This document shows positions 24,801-36,358 of a stretch of DNA of 64,000 nucleotides, piece after piece. The notes under the pieces are model-generated. The model searched no databases and had not been told where the DNA came from. It worked only from the letters and a program-made list of their open reading frames with translations. The translations under genes were made by a program, and so were the position numbers. The stretch is from Coptis chinensis (taxonomy: Eukaryota; Streptophyta; Magnoliopsida; Ranunculales; Ranunculaceae): assembly GCA_015680905.1 (NCBI GenBank), contig CM027384.1:73689501-73753500 (forward strand), in the 5' to 3' direction. The first letter of the stretch is position 1, and each line of letters opens with the position of its first letter.

Positions 24801-25191
24801 TTTTCTACGGTTTCATTTCCGATTCCGGTTAAATGGGTACCTATCGACACCCTTAGTTTAGTGTACCTGCAACTCAAAGCCATCAGGGCCTTATTTTAAT
24901 TGGGCCCATCATTCTGGGAAACATTGGGCGCTTAGGGTTTTTAGATCCAAGGGCCAAAATGAAACTGTCCCAAAACTTGGTTTGACTAATTTTGACTAAA
25001 ATTTATTTTGACAAAAAATCGACTTACGCTGCTTAAAACAATATAAATAAGACATATTAAAACAATATGTTAAAAGAAGATGAAGATTTAGAGTATAAAT
25101 AAGACATATAATAACAAAGCTAACTCAATTGAGAGACTTCATTCTTAAACATAGATCAAAACATATAATAATCGTAATGAGTTGGTTCTTA

Positions 25192-25738
25192 GGGCATCTC
25201 CAATAGAGAGTGGATATATACACCTCCACAGAAGCGCCAAAGAAGCTAAGTGCCACTAGGATTTTATGACCCATACTACACACTAATAGTTTCCACTTCC
25301 AAAATGGTATCCAATGCAGAGAAGTTGATGAGTTTGTAAAATTGAAAAAACAACGGTCAAAATCCATTGCAAATATATTTAACTAAAAAGAAAATAAAAG
25401 GCATGTCACTCCAAGTAACGTCCGTGAATGATTAAAATAGACGGCCCATAAACGATGGTCTTTGGCCGTCGCGAACATTAAAAAATCTTTAAAAAATAAA
25501 ACAGACGTGAGTTAATGTGATGTGTGAGATGAACTTAAGTTCAAACGTGTGTTTGAGTGTCGCCCGGGATATTTATCAACTAATAGTGAGATGGGAAATT
25601 CCCTACCTCGTCTATGATTTCTATCAACTAATAGTCTATTACCTACGGTATAACACCCCCATTGGAAATAATTTTTTTTGACACTTGGAGTGTAAAATTC
25701 CCACTCTATACGGTTTATACTCTCCATTGGAGATGCCT
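25192..25738. mobile_element. Tourist/PIF-Harbinger-type MITE, 547 bp, TSD TTA
   Basis: The left end GGGCATCTCCAATAGAGAGT and the complement of the right end (GGCATCTCCAATGGAGAGT) are inverted copies. TTA flanks both sides (25189-25191 and 25739-25741), the PIF/Harbinger target duplication. No transposase is present; the interior is AT-rich with an open frame of no recognisable family. Confidence 0.65.
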
Positions 25739-26903
25739 TTACAAAATACTAGAGAAGCCATATTTATAGATATGGTTTATTGGACTATAAGCAATGCAAA
25801 ATAGAAACAACTTCTAATTCTAATTCGACACAAATTAAGAAATAAGGTGTGTTTGTTTAGTTTGCCACCTTTAGCGGAAAATTTTGAGATTTGTCAGTGT
25901 TTTTCCACTAGAGATTTGCCATGCAAATTTATAGTTGGAAAATTACACTTTGCTAGTGTTTGTTTACAAAAATTTATAATGGAAAAATATGAGATTTGTC
26001 AGTTTTGTAGGAAGTAGTTGTAATTTTAGTTCATGTTTAGTAGTTTGGGGAATTAAAATTTTATTTTTTCAAATAAATTCTCTTCTTTTTATTTTATGGT
26101 CTTCATCTTAAGTAGTTGTAATTATTTGACCATGAGTTAACCACTCTCTTGTGGAGGGTTGGTAAACCCATGTGAGGATGACTCCATTAATAAATTAATG
26201 AAGATTCAATTGCTTTATTCAAGTTTAACAAGTTTGATTTTTATTTCAACTACAAAATAGTTTGAAGTGGAGAACAAACTAGGGGTTGAAGAAGTGTTCT
26301 AGAGATGAGGTGCTAATTTAATTTCTGATGCTAGTAGAATTGTTTTTTTAGAGATTTAGAAATTTCTATTAGGGATCAAAGTTTGATTTTTCACTTTGAT
26401 TTGTCTATGAATCAAAGTAAATATAAGAATTAACAATTGAAGTATTCTCTATTAATGGTAGTTTGAATCACATGATAAGTCAATTCTCCATACTTCTCGC
26501 CATCTTCTTTAAATTATTTTAATTTAAACACCTTTAATTTATAATCTTCACAAGAAAAATCCTCCTCTCCTCCATCTTCCATGATCGATTCTAAAAACTT
26601 TAATCATGATTTTCCTTGCTTTTGAGGTGGGAAGATACCTTGACTCTAATGAATGAATGTTGAGAGTATGGACTTGATGGATATTTGGACAATTGGACTT
26701 GTATTATTTCCTTTGGACATGCACTTAAAAAAAAAACAATCCATTAAATTGGCAATAGAACTAGGTGATTCCATCGGGCACTCATCAAATTGGATTGGGT
26801 AACCCCTAAAAAAAAGAAATTTTATAAATTTGCCATCAAAGCCCAAGCCCAGCAACCAATTCAACCGGTATCGCCAAAACGAACCCACCGGGTTGTTTTG
26901 TTT
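25739..26903. other. Intergenic, no gene seen
   Basis: 25850-26040 has a self-similar stretch (GAGATTTGTCAGT repeated at about 25890 and 25991, with TTTGTTTA words) like a decayed MITE. The rest is AT-rich and featureless. Confidence 0.4.
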
Positions 26904-27262
26904 ACACTCAAACGACTTGGCCAAGTCGTTTGAGTGTTAGTTTGAGTTTGAGTTACACTCAAACTACATGGCCAAGTCGTTTGAGTGTTACTCACACTAA
27001 CACTCAAACTACGCGGCCATGTCGTTTGAGTGTACACCCACATGGCCGCGTAGTTTGAATATACACTCAAACGACATGGCCGCGTAGTTTGAGTGTTAGT
27101 GTGAGTAACACTCAAACGACTTATCCATGTAGTTTGAGTATACACTCAAACGACTTGGTCATGTAGTTTGAGTGTACACTCAAACTACTTGGTCACGTGT
27201 TTGAGTGTACACTCAAACGACGTGGACACGCACTCAAACGATTCCAAACGCACTCAAACGAT
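26904..27262. repeat. Array A: palindromic CAAACGAC/GTCGTTTG units arranged as one large inverted repeat
   Basis: 26904-26937 is a perfect 34-bp palindrome; each arm reads ACACTCAAACGACTTGG. About eight related units follow, differing in the core (CGACATGG, CTACGCGG, CGACTTGG). 26976-27035 and 27061-27120 are inverted copies identical at 59 of 60 positions around a 25-base centre, and the match continues outward with mismatches to about 26904 and 27177. The right edge fades into CACTCAAACGATT words. It lies about 1 kb upstream of the transposase gene that carries related arrays. Confidence 0.85.
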
Positions 27263-27367
27263 TTCAATTGAATTAGAAAAATTGAAATCCGATTTAAAAA
27301 ATTGGGTTAGAAACAACACAATTACATCAATAAAACTACATGCACTATGCACTCTTTATCTGTTATG

Positions 27368-28140
27368 ACATAGTATCTTTATAACCAAGTTAAAACATGT
27401 AATCAAACATGCTAAAATCTAAAATAATAATTTGTTTTATATCTAAACTTGTTATTATTATTATTTTTTCAATTGTTAATCATAAACTAGTTTGGGGTTT
27501 GGAGTTCAGAGTTCAGGGTTTAGAAATTTCGTGACATAGTATCTTTATAACCAAGTTAAAACATGTAATCAAACATGCTATAAAATCTAAAATAATAATT
27601 TGTTTTATATCTAAACTTGTTATTATTATTATTTTTTCAATTGTGAATCATAAACTAGTTTGGGGTTTGGGGTTTGGAGTTCAGAGTTCAGGGTTTAGAA
27701 ATTTCGTACCAACATATTTCACTTAATTATTTTAAATAATAATTTGTTTTATATCTAAACTTGTTATTTTTTATTTTATTTTTAAAATTGTGAATCATAA
27801 ACTAGGTTGAGATTTAGGGTTTAGGGTTTAGAGTTGTTTACAAATTTCGTGCTAACATATTTTACTTAATTATTCAAAATAATAATTTGTTTTATTTATA
27901 AACTTATTATTTATTATTTTCTTTTTCAAATTTTGAATCATAAACTAGTTTGGGGGGTTTGGGGTTTGGGTTTAGGGTTTAGGGTTTATAAATTTCATAC
28001 CGACATAAAAAAAAATTTAATTTCAAACATATTTCACTTAATTATCCAAATCTAAAATAATAATTTGTTTTATATCTAAACTTGTTATTATTTTTTTTTA
28101 TTCAATTGTAAATAATAAACTAGTTTGGGGGGTTTACAAA
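27368..28140. repeat. Degenerate tandem repeat (about 5 units of 140-170 bp) with TTTAGGG motifs
   Basis: Each unit has AATAATAATTTGTTTTATAT, CTAAACTTGTTATTATT, AATCATAAACTAGTTTGGGG and a run such as TTCAGGGTTTAGAAATTTCG. The first two units also share CATAGTATCTTTATAACCAA. True plant-telomere words occur in units 3 and 4: TTTAGGGTTTAGGGTTTA at 27823-27840, and GGGTTTAGGGTTTAGGGTTT at about 27967-27986. Confidence 0.75.
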
Positions 28141-28596
28141 TATATTTCACTCAATTATTCGAAATATATCAAAATTTCAAATATATATAGAATACTCATT
28201 CACTCAGTTTAGAGTTTAGGGTTTACATAGAATACTCAAGTTTCTCTACATACTTAAGTTTCTCTAAATGGAACATGAAGATGAAGAAGAAGTATTTGAG
28301 GTAATGTTTGAGGTACAACAACAAATTAGAGAAGAACAACAAATTAGATAAGAACAACACATTAGAGAAGGAGAAAATAGAAGATATGTTGAAAGTGAAG
28401 AAGTGGAACAAAATGTTGAAGGTCAAGGTGAAGAATTTGAAGATGCGACAAGTCGAGCAAATGAAATGTCGAGAAATCGTCGACGACAAAATGCAAACCT
28501 AAATAATGAGGTAACACTTGATTAAAATGAATACAAAACACTTGATTGATTGAATGAATGAATGAATGGATGCAAAATGAATGAATGCAAATCCCG

Positions 28597-28686
28597 AGCC
28601 CAAACGACATGGTTGGGTCGTTTGGGAACACTATCAAACGACATGGTCGTGTAGTTTGAGAACACTACAAAACGACATGGCGGTGT
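28597..28686. repeat. Array B, left part (inside transposase intron 1)
   Basis: Units of about 42 bases such as CAAACGACATGGTTGGGTCG followed by TTTGGGAACACTAT. Three units are present before the array is split by the LTR-like insertion starting at 28687. The half-sites match array A, but the spacer (ACACTATAGA-like) differs. Confidence 0.75.
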
Positions 28687-31609
28687 TGTCACAGCCCGAT
28701 TTTCTAAACAATTAAAATAAATGAATAATTGAAATATAAATATCTCAACCATCACTTTGTTCAATTGTCTAAAAACCCAGGCTATGGCGGGGGGATACAA
28801 CAAATGTAAAAACCTAAAACCCACCTCACAACAGGATCAACTTAACAACAATAATCTCCAAATTCCTCAACTATCAATTTATTAAAAACTTTCTTCCATC
28901 CCAATACAAACATAAACAACTTTAAGAATAACAATTTCCAACATCGTATTCTCATGTCATATAAAAATGTAACCTACGTTATTACATCCTCCCAAAAGAT
29001 CAGACCTAATAAACTAAACTCCCAGACGGCTCCAGGCGAGAATCCCAATCACACGCCGCGGTTCCACTGCCTTCCACCTATGTTCCCAAGAACACACCCA
29101 CGTTGCCAAAACAAAGCAAACATGGGTCAGCAAAATGGAATTTGCTGGTATGAGTAGACTAACCACAGATAAACATTATCATATTTTAATTATCCAAACA
29201 ATCACTTTATTTTATCCCATAACTCAATCATTCACAGCTTGGAAGACAGGTAGTTCCGTCATTTTAACCGGCATAATTTCTTCCCAAGCAAGACTTCCAT
29301 TATATAACTCATTATAATACCTCCTTTTAATATCTAAACCATTGAATTAAAACTTACCGATATCCACTGGCCAGATAAGGGTAGGACCGTCCTCAAGACA
29401 AAATGTTATTAAGTCCTACCCTCCCCGCAAAAAGAAAGTTAGAACTTCTATATATCATATGTATATATATATTATATTAGGTATTAAAAAAAAAACCCAA
29501 ACACTCACATAATCAAATTAATACCACTAACCCGCAAGGCGAATACCTTAGTTCCTCTCTAGGGCAGTCCAAACAATCTGGTCATTCATGGCACATTCAA
29601 TGAATACCCGGGTCATTCATGGCACATTCAATGAATACCCCTATATAACGCTTAATCCGCCATTTATGGCACATTCAATAAATGCCCACCTAACATATGA
29701 CATCAACAGTCATAAAACTAAAATTTCCAAAACTTGAGTCGTGGAGTTCTAAAAGAGTGCGGTAAATTTATTTACGCATTATTGAACTTTATTTTATGTA
29801 TCATTTCAGAGAACGAATGAGTATTTTGATTCCTGTATTTTTTTATTGACGCGTTATTAATTTCAGAGATGTCTTAGTGTCATAACGTTGCATATCATAA
29901 AATACTGCAAAATCACATAGTAGTTAATACACATACACACGTATATATAGAGGTCTTAGCCTAAAGTCAAGTATACTAATAGCCCTAGACCTACCTTAAT
30001 AACCCAAATCATAATCCGAGTTAAAAGGTCAAATGGTCAACAGTCAACTCTGGTCAAAGTCAAAGTCAACCATCATGGTCGAAGTCAAACTGTCGTTTCC
30101 ATGTTCAGGTTCGAGGTCATAGCCATGGTTCATGGCTAAGGTCAATGTGCATGGCTCATAGGCTCATGACTAAAGTAATGGTTCGGACCTAACCGCCAAA
30201 GCCCAAAACTTAGAACCCGAAAAGTCTAAAAAGTTGAAAGACCCATGTAGATCTATTTTAAGTCCAATGGATGCCCCCAGCAATAATATTAGAAACGGCC
30301 CAAAACACCGACCGAGTTCGGCCCGAAAATTAAACTGAAACCGGCCCAATCAAAACTAAAGTGAGCTGGCCCCATCAACTAATAAAATCGGCCCATAGAA
30401 ACAAATCAAATAAGGCCCAACTAATCACAACTGAAACCGGGCCCAAGGAACCAAGCCCAAACCCGAAATCGAAATTACTGTTCATCTTCACCAAATCCTC
30501 TTCCTCCAGCCACCAAAACCGGCCACCACAATCTCACACGTCCACCCATTTTTAACCAAGCAGTTTTAATCCCTGCGAAAAACCCACTAACTTTAATTAA
30601 CGCCAAATCCTCAATTCTTGAATTTAACATCTCGACCAAAACTAGATCTGAGACAAAATTCCCGCCGCCATTAAAACTTGTTTTAAGCTTCCAACAGCCT
30701 CCACCACCAGCCCGAATCGACCACCACACGATGAGTGCTGTTCGGTCTTCCCATCACTCTTTGTATACTCTTGGAGGATTTAAGGATATCCCAAAATGAG
30801 AGTGACTAGACAAGTACAGTTATGACCGTTAACTGCATCACTGAGGACTACTTCAGTTCTAATCAAAGGCAAATGCTATGCCAAAAACTCTAAGCGGATG
30901 GAGTTGAATGATAAAAAAATATTATTCATGTCACCAACCCCCATATCAATGACACAATCTGAATGATGGTGAGCAAAATCTAACACCTAGTATGATCCAT
31001 AAATGATAGGGACAATCAATGACACAACATGAATAATAGTGAACAAAAATAACACCTGCTACGATCCATATATAACAGGGACGAGCCCCTACTCGCCCTA
31101 CCCGCGAGATGAAAAGTCATATACTTGTTAGTGACTGAACCAAACTTTACTCTTCTGATAGCTAGAAGATCAATAGCTATGACAAGTTCACTTCAAGCTT
31201 TTAAATATAATCCAAAAATCATGAGTTAGACTCACAAAAACAGTTTATATGGACAGAAAATTCGTAAATTCTAACAGATGAAAATCATAGTTCTAGTAGT
31301 GGTGAGAGTTAACTCTACTCACCTGTAGCGCTCTCCGATTATCAGCCAGACTACCAGAAAAACCTTCCTTTCCTTCCTTCAGTAAAACTCCCATTTTTTT
31401 TTTTCTAAAACCCTTGCTGTGTTTTTTTTTTCCCAAAACTCTACGTGAGAAAACTCCCCGAAAAACAAGGACAACACTTATCCATTTATCTACGGGCTTT
31501 TATCCTTAACTGATAGTTATCATCTATCCATTTTATCTATTTTCATTATTATTATTATTTATTATTATTCTTCTTAGGAAAACAAATAATAAAAACACGG
31601 GGTGTTATA
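28687..31609. mobile_element. Solo-LTR-like element, 2.9 kb, 5-bp target duplication GGTGT
   Basis: Begins TGTCACAGCCCG and ends CGGGGTGTTATA. GGTGT flanks both sides (28682-28686 and 31610-31614), and joining the flanks recreates an uninterrupted array-B unit. It shares many internal blocks with 19204-22720, plus a GGTCAAAGTCAAAGTCAACC stretch near 30050. There is no coding content. The likeliest reading is a single LTR of a long-LTR gypsy element. Confidence 0.7.
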
Positions 31610-31614
31610 GGTGT

Positions 31615-31795
31615 AGTTTGAAAACACTACAGAACGACATGTCTGGGTCGTTTGATTACACTATAGGACTACATGGCTGGGTCGTTTGATAAAACTATAG
31701 AACGACTTCTCCAGGTCGTTTGGGGACACTATAGAACTACATGGCCGGGTCGTTTGGACCCTCTATGAAACTACATGGCTGGGTCGTTTGGACTA
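31615..31795. repeat. Array B, right part
   Basis: Five further units of AACGACATGNCTGGGTCGTT type separated by ACACTATAGA-like spacers. The array ends 85 bases before the exon-2 acceptor of the transposase gene, so it lies wholly in intron 1. Confidence 0.75.
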
Positions 31796-33686
31796 AATTT
31801 AATTAAAAGTTTTTTTTTTTGTGACTTTGAAACTAAATGCAAATTGTTTGAGACTCTTGTTTTATTCTTCTATATGTAGAATTCTTTGCCGCTATCCGGG
31901 AACCGATCCTCTGCAAACTCGAATGATGTGGATTGTCAACCGATTTTAAGTGATACAACAGAAATTTTTACTACGGAAGAGGTATGATTGAGTAGGCATT
32001 GATTTCATTTTTTTTTTAATTTTCTAAATATAATTTTATTAGTGTATTAATAATAGTTGTTGTTTTTTATGTGTTTAGGTCTTTCATACACCTAGCGAGG
32101 CAATCGGTTGGGCAACCGCTAGAGGAAGACAAGTTAATGTTGTTGTGGTCATTGAAAAGTCGGAGTATGCCAAAGGAAACCGAGTAGCAAGAATGAATTT
32201 GGCTTGCGAGTGCTCGGGTGTGTATCGGTCACACAAGAAGGAAGGCGAAGAGATGGCTAATAAGAGAAGGTTGGGAACCAAGAAATCGGGATGTCCATTT
32301 AAGTTAAAAGGTGTTTTCCAACGCGGCACTGTCGATAGTTGGAAAATTGTCGTTCTTAATGGTGTTCACAACCATCCATTGGCGAAGACCCTTGAAGGAC
32401 ATGCATTTGCTACTCGACTAACCGTTCCAGAGTTCGAGTATTTGTCAGAGATGAGTAAGTGTGGAATAAAACCTAAACAAATATTGGATTCCATCAAGAA
32501 TAGGTATCATGATAACATCTCTAGTATATCCCAAGTCTACAATCGCAAAGACGCCGGTGAGGAAATTGGATATGAGCGGTCTCACACAATTCGCAGAGAT
32601 TGCGTGAGTTGTTAGCAAAAGAACATTATTTTGAGGAGTTGAGGCGGGATGAGAATACCGGGGAGATAACGGGATTGTTATGGGCCCATCCGAAGGTGTT
32701 AAATTGGCTCGGACTTTTCCAACGTTTTTTTTTTTTTTTTTTTTTCATGTTAAACGCTACCTACAAAACTAACGGTATCGGTGGCCTTTCGTCGCGGTTT
32801 GTTGGGGTGACTTCAACGTGGAAATCTTTCACCGTGTGTCAGGTGCTGCTTCAGTCTGAAACAACAGTCGACTATCAGTGGGCCCTGCATCATTTTAGTG
32901 GCTTGCTTGGTGACATAAGCCCATCGTGATGGATCGTGTCGGCGGGGACTTAGCCCTGATGAGTGCCGCTGACAGAGTTTTCCCTAACGCACACAAGCAT
33001 CTATGTAGATGGCATATCGCTACGTGTGTCCTTTCAAAATGTTACGATATTTTTCCAACTACAAAACTTGTAGAGAAGGCCCAGTTCTCGTGGAATACTG
33101 TAGTCAAATCGAAGACAGATGTTATTTTCCAGCGTAGATGGGATGCTTTGGAAAAATATTACAGGGTTGAGTACTCCAATTTTGTTTGTTATTTGCGAGA
33201 GACTTGGTTTCCTCCACGGGGATCGATTCATATGTTGTTGGACTGACCAACACATTCACTTTAAGAGTACAACGACCAATAGAGTTGAAGGGTCTCATGC
33301 TTTCGGTGAAGCGTGTACTAGGAAATGCAAACCGTCATGATTTTTGAGTATGTTTAGCTTAATCCACCCAATTCTAGAGATCCGGATGTCCGAGATTAGA
33401 GCTACCTTCGAGAGAAGTATGATTGTAACTTCGGCACCACCACCGATTCCTTTGTTTACGCGGAACTTCGGAGGCCTTGTCTCCACGCAAAGTGTTTAGA
33501 CTTGTTATTTGAAGAAATAGATACCCGCGTAAAGTGTGTTAAAGATGGAGAGATAAGGTGTTGGTGTTATTTGCGCACGAGCCATGGACTGCCATGTGCT
33601 CATGAATTAATTGAGTTTGAAGAGCAAGAGCGGTCCATCCCTTTGACTGCTATCGACCCCTTTTGGAAAACATTGTCTGCTTCTCC

Positions 33687-34621
33687 TAGGGGTGTCTCTT
33701 TTTGCCGAATTTCCGATTTTTCCGAAATCCGACCCGAAATTGGTTTGGCTTTGGGTGTAGTTTTTATGGGCCGATTTTCCGATTTTCCGATTTCCGAAAA
33801 TTCCGAAAAAAAATTGGATCGGATTTGGATATAATTCTAAAATCCGATCCGATCCGAAATTTCCGAAATTTCCGATATTATTGCCAATTTATTTCGAAAA
33901 TATATACTTATCTCACTATCCACTTGATTAGATCTCGACCGTTCATTCATTTTCTAGTTTTTTACTTCCAAAAACAAAACAAAAACATAACCTAGCCGCT
34001 ACTTCCCCATTTGAATTGGACCACTCTACTGTCATTACACCGTCTGCCATAACAACAATGATATGAAAAAAAATGTTATTGAGTCATACAATGACTTCCA
34101 GACCAATACAAAAGCCAAATTCCAATAGATAGAATATTATGTAAAGCTACTTAGAGTCCAAGACCATAATCCATTATTTATGCAGACACTTCACGCTTTA
34201 ATTTCCACACACGAAAAAAGATTTAAACATTACAAATACCCAGACCTCAACAGAATGCAATGCTTGCTATTGGTGGCTGCATGTTATTTTTCTTGGATCA
34301 CTTGTTTGAATGAAAATGGGTTTTCTCAGTAAACAAGTGCGTATTGTTGTTGGTACATTGGTGTTGTGGACATGGTTTTCTCTCCCTACAATGAACATTG
34401 GTATGATATTCAAAAATAATTGAAAGTAAAGAGATCTTTGAAAATTTACCAAGTATTCGAAATTTCGAAGTTATTCGAAATTTCCGAAAGTTCGAAATTG
34501 GAAATATATTTTGAATCGAAAAAAATTGGATCGGTTTGGCTAGCATATTAGGTTCCGAAATTTTTTTGGAAAAATTCCGAAGGAGGTTAATCCGATCCGA
34601 TCCGATCCGAAGTCACCCCTA
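33687..34621. mobile_element. hAT-type non-autonomous element, 935 bp, 8-bp target duplication GCTTCTCC
   Basis: The ends TAGGGGTG and CACCCCTA are inverted copies. GCTTCTCC occurs at 33679-33686 and 34622-34629, the 8-bp duplication typical of hAT elements. The subterminal regions are dense in CCGAAATTTCCGAT/GGATCGGA words. No transposase is present. Removing the element with one duplication copy rejoins the host reading frame (SASPNVSVGVGPD), so it entered a coding exon. Confidence 0.8.
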
Positions 34622-35199
34622 GCTTCTCCCAATGTGTCAGTGGGTGTTGGTCCCGATGTTGCACCTTCGATGGACTTGTTCATGAATAGGTTTGCAATGG
34701 TTTCGAAGAAGAGCGAGGTTATGATTAGGAAGCTTATGGAGATTGCCGTACCCGAAAAGTACATGGCTAGTACCGCCTTGTGAGGAAGCAAAACCAAAGG
34801 TCGGCCGAAAGGTAGGCTGCAGCAGAAAGCTTCAAACTGGAGATGATAACTCTTCAAAGCGAGATCCATCTCATTTTGAACATTCTCAACGTGACCATGA
34901 AGAGTGGGTCTCGTCACAACCAAACACTGCGCCCACCCAAAACACCCACACTACACCAAGAAAGAAGTATTCTCCAAAACTACCAACCCAAAACATCCAC
35001 ACTACACTAACAAATAAGTTTTCTCCAAAAACACCAAAAACAACCACACCAAGAAATAAACCTTCTCCTAAAACACCAAAAACAACCACACCACGAAATA
35101 AGCCTTCTCCAAAACAAACACCACCAAATGTGAGAGATGGCTTTCTTTGGAAAGACGAGGGTCCTAAGGATTACGGGTTGGATATTCCCGAAGAGAAAT

Positions 35200-35690
35200 G
35201 CATAAATACATTGTTAGAGTCCATGACCACGTTGGCGATGGCAACTGCGGTTATAGAGCTTTCTGCATTGCATTAGGAAGAAGTCAAGAAGAATGGCCAC
35301 GATGAGAAGGGAGTTGTGCGAAGAGCTTCATCGACAACCTCCCCTTTGTTGTACTTTGTACAACAATCAAAGTGAGGTTTTTATTCGATGAAGGAAATCC
35401 TACATGAAGAAGGTTACGCACCCTTAAATAAGTGGATGAGCATGCATTTTGTTTGGATACTTATTTGCTTCAAGATTTAATGTTGTCCTTATGCATTTAG
35501 GAGCTCGTCGGTTAGCTTCCTTCTCATGCCGTGAAACCTAAGCAAATCCTCGAGAGTGACCCAAGTGTTGGGTAGCGCATGTTGGTGGAAATCATTTTGT
35601 CAATGTTGAACTTGTTGAAGATTGTTCGGTTCCTCGATGTCGCCAATGGCTTAGAGCTCGATATGATATTGCTGAAAGTTGAATTTGGCC
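35200..35690 (+). pseudogene. OTU-type cysteine protease domain at the C-terminus of the MULE gene
   Basis: About 35217-35290 reads VHDHVGDGNCGYRAFCIALG, the OTU catalytic loop with D, G-N-C (nucleophile) and G-Y-R. Next come EEW, RRELCEEL, NKWMSM and SRFNVVLMHLGARRL. About 35578-35640 reads AHVGGNHFVNVEL, with the catalytic His in GNHFV. The order and spacing match an OTU deubiquitinase fold, but at least three frameshifts lie inside. It continues from the Pro/Lys-rich linker of the transposase, so it was probably translated as part of it. Role in transposition unknown; protease domains occur in other MULE lineages (ULP1-type). Confidence 0.7.
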
Positions 35691-35779
35691 TTAACAAAGC
35701 AAGGCAATTGCAATTTATGGCATTGAACATTCCCAATTTAATATGGGAAAAGGAGCTCGTTGAAGACCAATGATTACAT

Positions 35780-36320
35780 GTTATCGACTAAGTTGTTTGT
35801 ATGTTGTCGATATGATATTTTGATGTAATTTGTATTTTGATGTAATTTGGAACAAGTGTAATTTGATTTGATTTTTATGTTATCAATGTTAGGGCTTTTA
35901 TTTGATTTGATTTGGAAATCGAGTAATCGACTAAGTTGATTCGGACGGCAATCGAGTGATTTGGAAATCGAGCGATCGACTAAGTGATATATTTATGTAA
36001 TTTGATATTTATTTTGATGTAATTTGGAACAAGTGTAATTTGATTTTATTTTTATGTTATTTGGAAATAATGTTAGGGCTTTTATTTGATTTGATTTGGA
36101 AATCGAGTGATCGACTAAGTTGATTCGGACGGCAATCGAGTGATTTGGAAATAGAGCGATCAACTAAGTTGATTCGGACGACAATCGAGTGATTTGGAAA
36201 TAGAGCGATCGACTAAGTTGATTCGGATGGCAATCGAGTGATTTTGAAATCGAATGATCGACTAAGTTGATTCGGATGACAATCGAGTGATCGACTAGTT
36301 GATTCGGACGGTAATCGAGT
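35780..36320. repeat. Tandem repeats (GATCGACTAAGTTGATTCGG units) downstream of the MULE gene
   Basis: A unit of about 54 bases (GATCGACTAAGTTGATTCGG + ACGGCAATCGAGTGATTTGG + AAATAGAGC) is repeated about six times between 35916 and 36320. A longer unit containing GATGTAATTTGGAACAAGTG and GTTAGGGCTTTTATTTGATT is present twice (35826-35920 and 36010-36105). No coding content. Confidence 0.75.
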
Positions 36321-36358
36321 GATTTGAAATAATGTTCGTATGTTGACAAATAATGACC

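Larger units (their letters stand above)
28268..35775 (+). mobile_element. MULE (MuDR/FAR1-type) transposase gene with C-terminal OTU region, decayed
   Basis: Three exons with GT-AG borders. Exon 1 (28268-28510) is acidic (MEHEDEEEVFEV) with a TAA at 28349. Exon 2 is 31880-31981. Exon 3 starts at 32079 with the FAR1-type DNA-binding domain (SEAIGWATARGRQVNVVVVI, CPFKLKG, VLNGVHNHPL). The MULE transposase core follows (NATYKTNG, VGVTSTWKSF, VMDRVGGDLALMSAADRVFP, HLCRWHI, WTDQHIHF, NRVEGSHAF), then a SWIM zinc finger (CYLRTSHGLPCAHEL, 33561-33605). A basic Pro/Thr/Lys linker (KTPKTTTPRNKPSPK repeats) leads to an OTU-like segment. The first catalytic Asp of the usual L(M)DCTYKTN reads Asn. Frameshifts near 32590, 32920, 33240 and 34785 and two insertions mean it is inactive. 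No terminal inverted repeats were identified. Confidence 0.8.
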
